64,000 bases of DNA, from NCBI GenBank assembly GCA_002150815.3, contig NDFF03000120.1:62001-126000 (forward strand), given 5' to 3'. Source of the stretch: Grammothele lineata (lineage: Eukaryota; Basidiomycota; Agaricomycetes; Polyporales; Polyporaceae). The position numbers were made by a program, and so were the translations under genes. Position 1 is the first letter of the stretch; the number at the start of each line of letters is the position of its first letter. Shown one piece after another: positions 53,055 through 64,000 of the stretch. The notes below the pieces were generated by a model. It did not search any database, had not been told where the DNA came from, and saw nothing but the letters and a program-made list of their open reading frames with translations.

Positions 53055-55100
53055 TCACTTCATGAGCGCGGCGATTGCCTCAGGAACAGTGGGTCGTTTC
53101 TTCCATTCCGTTTCCCAGCCCGCTGCCGCACCCACCTGGCCTGCGACACTCGGTAGTCCAAATACGCCCGTCACAAGCCAGATATCACCTTCCTGCACCT
53201 CGTGTTTGTCCATAAGCGTCGGCATGACAGCGCGGGGCACCATCAAGTTCGTGTTTGCGTCCGTACGCATCGCCCGGCCTGTCCTCGTCGGCCTCTCACG
53301 CAGTTCCGCGATGCCAGATACTCCCGCCTTGCTCGCTGCGCGAGCTTCCCTCTCTTGCTCAAGTGTGCCGAACGCCTCGCTCGCAACGTCGGATACGGGC
53401 TCGAGGGCACGGTTGTCCTCGCGCTGTCCGTAGATCGCCCAGCCGCCCTCGGCGGAGAGGAGGACACGGGCGGAACGGATGCGGTGGATGCGCAGATGCC
53501 AGAGAGGCGCGGCAGGCGAAGGCGGGACAAGCCACGTCTCGACTGCGACGTCCGGCCAGGGGTACCACGTCGAGCGGAGCCAAGTCGTCGCACCATCGCT
53601 CTCGAATCGCGCCTCCTTGGTTGCGCGCCGGACCTTCCAGACCTCGCCGTCGTCGTCGGAAAGTGCAAGCGCGCTGTCCGCTCCATATTCCTCGAGCGTG
53701 AGGGAACCGACAGGTACTGAATACCCAAATGCGGAAGAGTAGGCGAACTTTCCGTACTTGGCCGCGCTCTGCTTAACAGGGTAGGAGCACTGTTGGCCGG
53801 AAGAAAGGATGTAAGTGTGCCCGCCGAGGTTCGTGGCAATATGCAAAGGCTTGTAGAGCGGCGCGACGGCGTTGCGAAGAGCGGCGGGGTAAGGTTCCTC
53901 GGGTGAAGCCCAGAAGGGATGCGTTTCTGGGAGGGATAAGGTGACAAAAGACTTGCAGAACCAGTAGGGGCTTCCGGGTGAGTTGTAATTCTCGGTCATG
54001 TTGAGATTGGGATAGCAATAGCCGATCGTGAAGGTCCCGTCGCTGTAGTACGCGCCGGGCTGTCGCGCCCAGAAACGTAGGTTACGGAGTTGTAAGCCCC
54101 TAATGGCGCCCCAGGTGAGTGGAGCTGGGGGTTCAACATCTGCGAACGCGAGTGCGCCCCAGAATGAGGACATAGCAGCGCGGTAGGTTAGGCTTCGGCC
54201 GAAGGGAACGCCACGACCTGCATGACGACGGATTAGTAGCGAGGAAGCCTAACAGCTCAAGTCGTGGGCACCTTCTTCATCGAAGTAATGAACGAAATCC
54301 AAGGCAAACTTTCGGGCGCGGTTCCTGAACTCCTCGCAACGGACGGGGTCTTCCTTTTGAGCAAGCTTGGAATAGACTAGTTGAGCGAACTGAATCGCGA
54401 AGGAAGATGAATAGTAATCGAGCTGAACCACGCCCTCGGGGCCATCACGCGACCAGCCCTCTCCGATGTAGAATGTATCGAGATGGTCTATGTCGGCTTT
54501 GAGACGGCTCGCGTCGTATCTTGGTGAGCCAACTTTAGAGAGGCCGAGATTCGAGAAGACCTGTGGTGATGTGAGCAACGGACGCATTAGCGGCAAAGCC
54601 GTGACGAGAATACGCACACGGAACCAGAGCCAGTTGGTGTTGGGCATTTCCTTGTCGTTCATGCCACCCAACCATTCTTCGAGGTGGCGCTTGCCCTGCT
54701 CCGGGAGCGGGTCCCAAATATGCTCCCTTGCCACAGCGAGGGCGAAGCCGATGGCGGAACACTCTACCATGCGCTGGTCTTTATTGCGCATGTTTCCCCA
54801 GAACTCCTCATGATCAGGGTTGGTACCGTTGGCGAAGCCTCGTACCCATCGCTCTACGCCCGGGTAGGGCGTACCTCCGGCCAGCAAGGAGGCGAGACCC
54901 CAGATGGGACGAGAGAACCCTTCCAGCTGAGCGGCGGCTTCATCGTAATGGGTACCAGTGAATCCCAGATGGATTCGAGCACCTCCGGGAGAGGTGTGAG
55001 CTGCGAGGGGGTCCAGAAGGCCGATGAGGTACTGGGCGAGCTGAGCCTTCGTCTCAACCGGGTTGGAGGCGAAGGGGGTGGTATCCGCAAAGGAGGACAT
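53055..55100 (-). CDS. DUF2264 family protein (probable alpha/alpha-barrel)
   Basis: About 640 residues of the DUF2264 family, which is predicted to fold as an alpha/alpha barrel like many polysaccharide-active enzymes. Start [20 protein letters not shown]. Conserved segments include [57 protein letters not shown] and [15 protein letters not shown]. An intron at about 54560-54614 follows, then [20 protein letters not shown] and [11 protein letters not shown] second intron at about 54194-54247 leads to [20 protein letters not shown]. Later: [30 protein letters not shown] and a C-terminal beta-rich part ending EAIAALMK. No signal peptide is seen, so it acts inside the cell. The substrate is unknown. 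It converges on YSH1, with 180 bases between the stops. Confidence 0.85.
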
Positions 55101-55624
55101 GGTCGCAGGGGTAGAAGAGACAACGAGCGGGCAGATTCTCCGACATTGTGTACCCGGTGCTTTAAAGCGGGTTCAAGGAGAGAGTATTTTCCTGGAGAGG
55201 TCAATGGGCCGAGTCGTCCTGGCCGATGACGGTCAGGAGAGCTCTCTTCCCGGCCCGCTGCTCTCACCCATTCCGTCGTCGGCCCGCTATCCCGGACAGT
55301 CCCTGCGCGCGTCACTGCGGTAACTTGAAAGTAAGGATTGTTAGTTGAAACGTTGACAGCTCCTGTCCTTGACAAACAGCATGAAATACAAACGAAATAC
55401 ATGGCGCGATCCACATACGATTGACATCTAACGGGCTTGTAGAGGCCATTACCCTAAGTTATGTACCAGATACGGTGGCCTTGGGCCTTGAAATGGGGAC
55501 CGGGGCGGTAAGTAACTAGCTAGACTCTTATCGATCAAAGCTACGTAGTCGAGTGTGAGGTAAGTAAGGTCTTAGCACGCCTTGAATAAGTGTACATGGC
55601 TCCTATGTACTTCTCGTGTTCTAC
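55101..55624. other. Intergenic, nothing recognised
   Basis: About 520 bases between the DUF2264 start and the stop of the next minus-strand gene. Frames on both strands are shadows. Confidence 0.5.
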
Positions 55625-56248
55625 TTAATAGAAATCGATGCCGAGTCGTCCCATCTGATCCAGCAGCCTCCTGCTCCCTTCCTCATGAACTTGCCAATCA
55701 TATCCATCGTAAGACTCCGCCGCCAGCCCGAAAAAATCGTCGACCACCTCTGGGATTCGCCGATAACATGACCCTTCCGTCACGGCAACTCCGGGTCTAG
55801 TGCGTGGCTTGTACGCATCCTCCGGCCACCGGCTGCATCCTCGCCGGTACGCGTAGATGCCTAGCTTCTTGAAGTCGCCTCCATCGGGGACAAGGAGATG
55901 ATAATTGGGCTGACAGGTGATGTTGCATGGGACAGTCCACGTAGCGGAGAAGATGTCCGTGGCTCCAGGCGTCGCGGGGTGTTGAGCGGCCTCACGCGCG
56001 ACGGCGCAGAGGCCTGCAAAGTCGTCGCCGGTGAGTTCGAGGACCTCGCCACGCGCGTCGACGACAACGTTAGGAGCAAAAGCTGCGATCTGGATGCTGT
56101 CTCCGCCCATCGCGTTCACGCGGACAACGAAAATCAATGCGTCCCGCGTTGGCTCGAACCAAGAAGGGTTTGGATGGGGACCGGCCCGCTTATGCCAGCC
56201 GGCGAGTTTCGACCAGTCGGCCTCCGAAGCGTGCGTGGAGGTGGACAT
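55625..56248 (-). CDS. Intronless protein of unknown function, about 207 residues
   Basis: A single open frame starting MSTSTHASEADWSKLAGWHK (an in-frame ATG at 56296 would add 16 residues) and ending LLDQMGRLGIDFY. Composition is that of a globular soluble protein, rich in Trp, Tyr and Gly: PNPSWFEPTRDALIFVVRVN, CNITCQPNYHLLVPDGGDFK, YAYRRGCSRWPEDAYKPRTR, VVDDFFGLAAESYDGYDWQV. There is no signal peptide or membrane helix. I do not recognise a family. It is the only confident intronless gene in the window, and it lies in tandem with the DUF2264 gene on the same strand. Confidence 0.65.
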   Translation of the reverse strand: MSTSTHASEADWSKLAGWHKRAGPHPNPSWFEPTRDALIFVVRVNAMGGDSIQIAAFAPNVVVDARGEVLELTGDDFAGLCAVAREAAQHPATPGATDIFSATWTVPCNITCQPNYHLLVPDGGDFKKLGIYAYRRGCSRWPEDAYKPRTRPGVAVTEGSCYRRIPEVVDDFFGLAAESYDGYDWQVHEEGSRRLLDQMGRLGIDFY

Positions 56249-56296
56249 GGGATCGAGTGTGGTCGTAGTTGGAAGGCAAGGACTATGGCTGCGCAC

Positions 56297-56878
56297 GCAG
56301 CGGACGAGCGGTTTATATACGGCTGGTTGAACTTCTCGAGCACTGGCAGTACATCATCACGTGGAAAGCCACCATGAAAGCGCTTTCGAGGGCAGCAGAT
56401 GACGACGTAGAAGAGACAACGACCGCGCCGTCAGACGAGTGGTGAGACGGTCCGTCACCGATGGTTCACTGAGTGAGGATAGAGGTGAGCATAAAACATC
56501 AAGTCTAAAGGACAGCGCACCGTTGAATGACGAGTCACCTTTCGGACCTCGGGTTAACTTCCGACCAGCCACACCATACTCGCCGGTTGACAAAACGTGC
56601 AACACAAGTATCGCCTGCGGTTTTCATCTCTTGAACATGGGGTTTACTACAGGTCTTCAGTGACAAGATGTTCGACGCCTTACTGAGACGTCTGAACCAA
56701 GCCGAGCTCGAGTTGATATGCCTGAATAAGTACTTCATTTTGTTACATAGCGCTGGAGGCCCGAGCGGGCCGGGAGACCAGAGCCGGTCTCGGGAAGAGG
56801 CGACTCCGATCCCGAAGCCAATTGAACACTGTCACCGAGTCCTGGCTTCTCTGAGTATCTGTGAGCTAGACAACAACC
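56297..56878. other. Intergenic between divergent genes
   Basis: About 580 bases carrying two promoters. Nothing else recognised. Confidence 0.5.
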
Positions 56879-58632
56879 ATGGCATCTTCAGGCTTTAACT
56901 ACGTTGACTCGGCCAACCCGAACCTCGTCAGTCTTACCCACAGCTTCTCTTTCCTTACTACATTCATCTGATTGCCTATCTTCGAGCAGTGTTGCTGCAT
57001 CTGCAGGTTGGTACTCTCAACTAAACGCAGCCCGATTCTTTCTCACATTACTTCTCAGGTCTCCCTTCGTCGAGCCTTGCACGACCCGTACATGTGCTCA
57101 CACGTTCTGTTATGACTGCATCGTACAAGCCATAGACATCAACCAGCAATGCCCTATCGACCGGAACCCCCTTACCATGCACGACCTCCTGCCCGCCGAC
57201 CCCATTGTCCGTAATGTGTGTAGTCCTTCGTTACTTCCATTCGCCTCCGCTAAGCTAGCTCTTGAATGCAGCTTGTCGACGAACTAGTTGTTCATTGCTC
57301 CCAAGAGGCCTTGGGATGCACTCATACATGCCAACGCCTCCTTCTCCCCACCCATCTCAGAGATTCATGTCAGTACGTCGAGGTGCTCTGTTCGGAGCCC
57401 CAATGCCGTCAGTGCTACTTGAAGAAAGAGCAGAATCAACACAAATGCAGGCGTGAAGATGGAGGAGAGTGGCGAAATGAGGAGACACCACAGGAGGTGA
57501 ACCGGTCGAGGCTAGAGGTGCGTTCATCCCTCCTTTTCGCCGGTATTCAACAATCGACATGGCGTTTGGAAGGAACCTCATGGAGCATCTGCTTGTGCTA
57601 CTCGTTCATCCGACCCTTCTTCCGCCGATGAGCTCGTAGCTGAGAATGCCATGCTTCGTCTCCGGCTCTCGGCGTTGGAGAACGTTGTGCACACTCTCCG
57701 AAGTGAGATGTTCACCGTAAAGCGCGTTTTGGGCCCTTGGTATAGGCAAGACTCACAGTTTCAACCAAGTCAAGAAGAGCCTGTTCAGGATTTTGAGGCG
57801 CAATCGCGAACACTTGATCGTCAAGCTGCAGAAGAATCTTCTGTGCCCTCTTATCAAGCGAGCAACGACCCCCCTGCGCGAGACCCTAGCGATCTCGCAT
57901 ATTACTTTCCGCCAGCTGAAGATGAACCTTTGACTAGACATCGCAGCGCGCAAAGCGTTGTGGGTGTTCATCCTCAACCTCGACCTCCAACGCAATCGCC
58001 TGGTCCCGCGTCTCCTCCTGGCCCTTCTTACCCTACACTGTTTCCCGGTAATCCTTCGGCAACCGCTGCTCACCCTCCCTCTTCCTTCCCAAATCCTGGG
58101 CCGGTGCCTACACCCTCCTATCAGCAGCAAGGCCCTATATACCCTGGCAACTCAATCGCAATCACAATACCACCCCTCGACCCGTCGACTTCTCTCGTGG
58201 ATACCTTCGTTTCCCTGCATTCTTCCTTGGGTACTATTGCTGGAGCTCTTGGCGCCCTCGCCGCTGCCAGGGGCGCTGAATCTTTGAGAACGGCCGATGA
58301 GATTCGGGGGCTTCGTTCTGTAATGCACGGATTGCGTATGCAGGTCGGTCGTGGCGACAACGAGCAGGGTACTATTACTGAAGCTGAAGCTTTATTCACA
58401 CGTACAGGTGCACGACATTCTAACGAATCGAACACATCTCACAGACCTTACCGGTGGGGTTACCGCCTCAGGAGAATTCGGGATGGGTGAGGGGCACGAC
58501 ACAGCACCCTTCACCCCTGGCGCACCATCTTGGCTTCCATACGGCCCGCGGATCCCTCCTATACACTCACGCCATCCTGTCTCGTTTGGCGTCCCGCCAA
58601 TCCCACCACCTACGAACATAACGAAACTCTGA
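56879..58632 (+). CDS. RING and TRAF-type zinc-finger protein with coiled coil
   Basis: Probable E3 ubiquitin ligase. Exon 1 at 56879 gives MASSGFNYVDSANPNL. A tiny exon supplies the first zinc ligands (CCCICR), joined to SPFVEPCTTRTCAHTFCYDC and IVQAIDINQQCPIDRNPL to make a C3HC4 RING. A TRAF-type zinc finger follows (VHCSQEALGCTHTCQRLLLP, HLRDSCQYVEVLCSEPQCRQ, QNQHKC). An intron at about 57519-57571 leads to DELVAENAMLRLRLSALENV, VHTLRSEMFTVKRVLGPWY, a coiled coil. The remainder is Pro- and Ser-rich and disordered, with a short helix SLVDTFVSLHSSLGTIAGAL. A last intron joins GLRMQ to VHDILTNRTHL. It ends PPIPPPTNITKL. No C-terminal MATH domain is visible, unlike animal TRAFs. Targets unknown. 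Confidence 0.8.
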
Positions 58633-61600
58633 TGCTCGGGCAACCGTCAGACAGTTCGTACCAAACATAGGCGCAACCTTTCTCCACTATCACCGTCGGC
58701 AATGCACGTCAGGGACCCTTCTTAACTGTTCATGATTTCGTTGGCCCACTGTCCAGCCGATCAAACAGGCTGCAGATGCATTGGTGGTGGTGCCTGGCTT
58801 TCCCGCCCCCACCGTCAGAACAACAATGTATCACTACGCACATCCGTCGACCTTCTTGCTTCTCTACGGTGATCCCTCCACGGGTCTTCGGTGTCCATGT
58901 CAATCTACAAGGACTTAACCCGTGGTTATTCAAGGACATGGGAGACTGAAGACTCCCCAGGTTGGCCATCTCAAGCCGTGCGTGACAGGTCTTTACACGC
59001 ACTCCATCTCCGCATCTGCGCATGCCCGTCCTCGAGGCTCACGAGCTTAAACTTTCGTTGTTGCACTGCCCCACCCGCGTCTGAAATCGATCCACTCCCC
59101 GCGCCATCCCCCTGGCGTTCCCCTCGATCCGGCGCGGCCACGTCCGAGCGTGCAGCGCTCCGCTGCAGCGGGCGAGGTTCAGCCTCGCGTGATGATGGGC
59201 GACTGTGCTCCATCAGCATCCGCGCATCTCCCCGTCCCCGCCCCTCGACCGCGGCCGACGTACTGCCAATCGCGAGTGCATCTACATCACAGTACGCCCA
59301 TCAGGCACGGCCCTCCCCGGTCCCATGCGGGCTCACGGCCAACGGCTTTGTCGGGCAAGAGGACGCTGCGGGCGCGGAGATGGGCCTGCGCTCTACAAGC
59401 CTCGGTAGAATGCGTTACCGGATCTGGAATGCATCGCGGACGGCCGCGGAGAGAGCTGTTAGGTAAGCGGAAGGCCGCCCCGGCGCTCGGTCCCGCCCGT
59501 GGCCGCGCGCGCTCCCAGGCGCACTCTATCCCTCGAGCGCCTGCGCGCGCCATCGCGGACCTCAAACGTCCTCGCCCCGTCGACGCGTGCAGCGGAGGGC
59601 GGGCAATCGCGGTCCAGCGTCGCCCTCGCAGTGGACGCGTGACCGCTCACGGCATCGCGCGCAACCTAATCAACGCAATACGCCCGGGGAGTGGAGGCTT
59701 GCGCGCAGGGCCGTCGCAGGTGTCCACTCTGCGACACGTCAAACGACAACGGGCCCCGACCGCTGGGCCGTCTTCTCTCAGACCGCGCACGTATGTAGAC
59801 GACGGTCGCGACGTCGATGCGTCCGAGCGCCGATCCGCGCGTCATCAGCATCGGCGCGCGTTCGGAGGTCCACAAGGACGAGCGGGCACCACCTTCTGCT
59901 CGAAGCAGTCCCCTCGACTTGCGCGGACGGCCGTGATGTCAAGTCGCAGGGCCGCATCCGCACCCGCGTCCATGCGTGTGACGAGCGCGCGCGCACGCTC
60001 CCCCGCCGGGCGATCGTCTCCCACCGCCAGGCCCCGCCGCCAACCATGGTGCTGCCGCTGCCGCTGCCTGGCGGGCGAGGAGCTCCAGGGGGCACTTCGT
60101 AGACACTCGCGCGTCGCGTGCGAGGGCTTCTCGTGATTCATGCGGCCGCGGGCTCCCAGTCCGCATATATCGTGGGGACGCGGCGGGTGTCGTTCGCCCC
60201 TACCGCCGGGGATTCGCGCAGAGCCACGCGGGTCATGTGTCACTCGCGCGCGAGGGCGGGTGGGAGGATGTGATACGTACGTGGACGCGGGGCGAGGCCC
60301 GGGGGGCCGTGGCCGTGACGGTCGACGCGCGGGCAGTGGACAGTAGAGGCAGTCATTTATCTTTTCTGGGCGGACGGACGCGGGGCAGGCGTGCTGTGAT
60401 TGATAACGTCGAATGTACAGTATGTACAGCGGCTGTATGGGCCGACCGTATTTACAAGAAGGCACCCTGTGCGTGGGCGATTAATACACGGCGGACGCGC
60501 GCAGATAAACGAGCGGGCTCCGGAACGCGATGGTGGTACAGTAGTAAGTTAGTGTGATGCAGGAGCGAAAAGCAGGGGAAAAACAGAGACCGAGCATCGA
60601 GCGAGAGAGATAGACTAAAGAGAGAGAGAAGGACGAGAGAAGACCAGCCAGCGAGTGTGACGAAGGACACGAGCGTAACGGAACGACAGTGGGACGTGAG
60701 AAAGAAGGGTCTTGTGCGTGCGTGTGGAATGAACGAACGAACGGGAAGGACGAACGAAGGCGAAGATCTGATGGACGACGCAGCGAAGGAGAGGGCGGCG
60801 ACGACGGTGACGACGACGATGGCGACGACGACAGGAGCAGGGGGGCCAGGGCCCAGCAGCGGCAGCAGCGCGATCGGCACGCCGCGGCGCTGGGCGTGCA
60901 CTATACAGGTTCTACGGTGGGCTTCGGCGCATCAGCTGAGCAGGAGCGGCACGAGAAGAAGCAGAGGAGCAAACGGGATAGGGTGGCCGGGTCCATGCGG
61001 GCGGCGGGACGAAGGAACGGGCGAGCGTGTGGTGCGAAGCGAAGCGGTGGCGGAGCTATAGATGCAATAAGCTAGTGGGTTGCGAGCGAAAGGAGGGTGT
61101 GAGTTGTGTGCGTGCGTGCGGCGGGCGTGCGAGCGGGCAAGGCGGGGCATAGGGGATCGGGATAGGTGTACACGGGCAGAGAGGCGGATGTATTGTAGGG
61201 ATATATATCTTAAGAATGTAAATAGAGAACTTGGGACGAGCAGAGAACGCGAACGCGACGAAGGCCAGAAGGGCCCCGGCGAAAGCAAGTCCGTGGAACG
61301 AGGACGGGAACGGGCCAAACGAAAGGAGGCGGCCGTGGTTGTGGCAGCGCGGCGCGCGGACGAAAAGGGGCGCAAAGGGTAGTGAGCGAAGCCGGGCGTG
61401 TGAGGAGCGCATCACCAGACGGGGGAATGTGGGGAGGGAGTGAGCGATATGCGGAAGCACGTGAAAAGCAATGAACGCAGCGGTGAGAGGACGAGCGATG
61501 TGCGAGCAGGACAGACACGATGATGCACAAACAGACACGGACGGGGAAGCACAACAGCGGCCACGCGCGATAGTACACATTCGGGCCAGTAGTGGCGGCG

Positions 61601-61782
61601 GCGGCGGCGGCGGAGGCGAGACGGCTAGGTCATACAAGGCGGGCGGGCCACAGACACGCTTTTACGCGGGCAGCGGCGAGCCCAAGCAGCTCGAACCGGA
61701 GGCGAGCAAGGTTCCTGGCGTCGCTCCCGCTTGTCAAACTGAGACAGCGGCGGACGGTGCGTCATCGACCGAGGAGGGGAGA
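58633..61782. other. 3.1 kb spacer: GC/CpG-rich block then purine-skewed block
   Basis: Lies between two convergent genes. About 59,090-60,350 is very GC- and CpG-rich, which leaves long frames open on both strands (up to 328 codons); their composition (Arg, Ala, Pro, Ser) is random-like. From about 60,540 to 61,620 the plus strand is rich in G and A, with GAGAGAGA runs; this may be the pyrimidine-rich 3' UTR of the minus-strand gene that ends at 61783. A (GGC)n run lies at 61594-61613. No gene is supported. Confidence 0.5.
61594..61613. repeat. (GGC)n microsatellite
   Basis: Six to seven uninterrupted GGC units in the spacer downstream of the last minus-strand gene. Confidence 0.75.
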
Positions 61783-64000
61783 CTATGAGGAGTACGTCAA
61801 GTACCCGCCCATGAAGTGCACTCCCTCCGACGCGGGTACGCACATGTGCCCGACCTCGATCGCACCTGTAGGGTATCCGCCGCCTCCGCCACCCATCCCG
61901 TCCGAGCCATCACCCATGATGTGGCCCTCTACGGGCGAGGGGTAAACGTACTCCTCGTAGACAGTCGGGAAGTGCCCCATCGGACCCTTGGCATAATCCT
62001 GGTGCGGGTGGTGCATGTGCTGTTGCTGCTGCTGCTCTTGCCCATACTGATACTCGTGCATCTCGACCGCGCCCTCCTGGCCGCCGTACTCCGGGTACTG
62101 CAGCTGGGGCGACCCCTCGCTCGGTGCATGTGCCGGCGCGGGAGCGGGCGCGTACGAGTGCGTGGTGGTCTCCGGAGCGCCCTGCAGCGCGAACGCGAGC
62201 TCGCTGGACGTGCTAGCGCGCGAGTGAGGGGCCGGGTTCACGCCCAAGCCGTCGCTGCCGCCGGGCACGGGCGCATATGGGCTGTTCGGCGTGTGCTGGT
62301 GGCTCGGTCCGCTGCCGGCGGAGATCGTGGAGGCGGACGAGGGGGAGGGGTATCCACCCTCAGCATCTGCGGACGACTGGAGCTGTTGCGGAGAGTGGCC
62401 GTTCAGACCGTCGGGCGAGTGCGAGTGTGACTGCGCGTGGTGCGGCGGGTAGGTGACCGGAGAGAGGTGCGACGACGAAGACGCGTGCCGCAGGTGGTGG
62501 TGGTGGGCATCGTGTCCTGCCGGCGGTGCGGGGGTGTTCCGATTGTTGACGTCGAGGTCGGAAAACATCTCGAGGAAGTGTCCCGACGCACTGCACGCAG
62601 GAAGAGGAGATCGTCGTTAGCGCATGCGACAGGAATCACATGCCCGATCGAGGTGCAGTGCGAGCTGGGATCAGAGAACGCGGAACTCACCAGCTCTCTC
62701 GCCGACTGGCGCAGATGCCTGCGGCGTCCTCCGCCTCGACGTGCCCTCCGTCCGAAGTAAACGCGCTCGTCCAGCTGACCTCGCTTCCAGCCCCTACACT
62801 CGCCACGCTCCCAAACCGAGACAGCTGCCCGCCGTTGCTGCTCTCCTCCGTGTCCGCGTCCGAAACTCCGCCCTCGCTTGGACGCCTTGGGAGCGACAGC
62901 AGCGGCGGCGACGCACCGTGCGGAGGCGTCCCTGACGCCGAGTTGTTGTTGCTGCTGGAGTTGCTGCCTGACGCGGGCTGCGCGAACGGGTTGCCGAAAG
63001 AGAAGTTTGGCGAGGGGAGCGGACCGGGCACCGGGGGCGCAACTGGGCGGTGAGAGATCACGTACGGGCGCGTGTCGTGCGGGCTGATCGCCATACCGTC
63101 CATGCCGTGGTTGAAGCCCGCGGGGACGGAGTCGTCGAGCGGACCAGGCTGCGGGTGCTGCTGCAGAGATCCGTGGGCGTGGTTAAGGTTGTCGTTGTGC
63201 GTGTGCGCGTGCGCTTGCATGAGCCCGAGCGCGGAACCGTCAATGGAGTGCCGCGGCGCGAAGAGATCGTAGCCCTGAGCGCTGTTGAACGCGTGCCCGT
63301 GCCCGTGTGGCGAGGCGACGGGGATCGACGAAACGTCGCAGTGGCGCTGGCCCGAGAGATGCGCTGGCTGCGGCGGGCCCTGAGAGGGCACGATCGGGGG
63401 CGAGTGTACGTGCTGGGCATTGAGGTGGTTCGCGCGCATGCCGTGGGCGGGGAGCGAGGGGAGGAAGGGCATGCTCGCGCGGGGCATGAGATGGGGCCGA
63501 CGCGAAAGCTGCGGGGGGTGAGCGGCCTCGTCTCCCTCCGGGAACGCACCGAGTCCGTTGCTCGCTTGCCCGTTGGCGTTTGCGGCGACGTGCATGTACG
63601 GATGGGCGAGGAGGCGGCCCATGTCGGTCGACCGCCGTCGCAAGTTGGGGTCGTAAACACCGCGCCGTTGCATGCTAGCGGGTGCGCCCATGCGACTGGG
63701 ACCGAGGGAGGAAGAGAGGGAGCTGACGGGAAGCGAAGTACGCCGCTGGGAGTAAATATCGGAGGGCGCGAGATGAGAATGCGAGTACGCAGATGGGGGA
63801 GCGTGCGCTGGGGGGTTGAATGGACGGGATGGATTCGAGTGCGCTGAGAGGCCCGGATTGGAGCTAGCCTGTGCTGATGGGGAAGCGACGGTAGACGGGG
63901 CAGACGCGATTGCAGGTGTTGATGATGCTGACGGTGGCGAGGTTGCCCAGGCAGGGAGCGGTGGAGGCGCGAGCGATCCCCGGCGGCTGTCAAGAGTAAC
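61783..64000 (-). CDS. Large disordered His/Pro/Ser/Gln-rich protein, C-terminal part (partial)
   Basis: The frame is open from the right edge of the window (no start inside) to about 62690. It crosses one intron of about 97 bases (GTGAGTTC to GTGCAG, 62593-62689) that joins ICASRRES to CASGHFLEMFSDLDVNN, and ends GGYLTYSS at 61783. At least 700 residues are visible. Recurrent features: Arg-Arg-x-Ser sites (RRGS, RRTS, RRPS, possible kinase sites), a conserved-looking segment VYDPNLRRRSTDMGRLLAHP, poly-Asn/Ser, poly-Gln (GQEQQQQQHMHH) and poly-Gly. No DNA-binding or enzyme domain lies in this part. The style resembles the tails of fungal transcription regulators (for example homeobox or zinc-finger types), but the deciding N-terminus is outside the window. 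Confidence 0.65.

Noticed and set aside
53202..53720. 172-codon plus-strand frame opposite the DUF2264 gene
   Set aside because: Shadow of a strongly conserved minus-strand coding region.
59150..60136. 328-codon plus-strand open frame in the GC-rich spacer
   Set aside because: Equally long frames are open on the other strand and in other phases; composition is Arg/Ala/Pro/Ser-heavy with no motif. High GC removes stop codons by chance.

Overview
The window is nuclear DNA from a filamentous basidiomycete, most likely an Agaricomycete. Genes are compact and split by many introns of about 50-60 bases (GTRNGT donors, YAG acceptors), there are no operons or bacterial signals, and the recognisable proteins are fungal: CDC24, PalI/SUR7, a BRCT-Myb RAP1 and a fused THI6. 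I recognised no rRNA, tRNA, CRISPR, prophage or intact transposon.

Layout, left to right. 1-473: last exons of a plus-strand gene that enters from outside. 474-6983: gene-poor, GC- and CpG-rich towards its right end. 6984-10286: CDC24 exchange factor (+). 11278-14170: RAP1-like telomere/DNA-binding protein (+). 15170-16604: tandem pair of EthD-domain genes (+). 17197-18678: phytanoyl-CoA dioxygenase-like enzyme (+). 18804-20951: THI6 thiamine enzyme (-). 22261-24732: ER Hsp70 of the BiP/KAR2 type ending in HTEL (+). 24887-26266: seven-helix membrane protein (-). 27752-28486: PalI/SUR7-family protein (-). 30456-32235: disordered Arg/Glu-rich protein (+). 32683-35119: TAPT1/EMP65-family membrane protein (-). 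35516-36825: F-box protein (+). 37292-41683: cohesin SMC3 (-). 42036-43575: mitochondrial transcription factor B/rRNA dimethylase-family protein (+). 43944-48126: CTF4/Mcl1 replisome adaptor (-). 49012-49591: small unknown gene (-). 49845-52877: YSH1/CPSF73 endonuclease (+). 53055-55100: DUF2264 protein (-). 55625-56248: unknown intronless gene (-). 56879-58632: RING/TRAF-type zinc-finger protein (+). 58633-61782: long GC-rich, then purine-skewed spacer. 61783-64000: C-terminal part of a large disordered protein (-) that runs off the window.

Most of this is housekeeping content. The most interesting stretch is 37-48 kb. Two sister-chromatid-cohesion genes, SMC3 and CTF4, lie on the same strand with one mitochondrial gene between them. 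Each has three perfect ACGCGT (MluI cell-cycle box) sites just upstream of its start, which suggests shared G1/S control by an MBF-type factor. The RAP1-like protein is also notable: it has an N-terminal BRCT domain and three Myb-like segments but no visible C-terminal RCT domain. No clearly new multi-gene system was found. CDS coordinates run from start codon to stop codon and include introns; exon limits are read by eye from splice signals and conserved protein frames.
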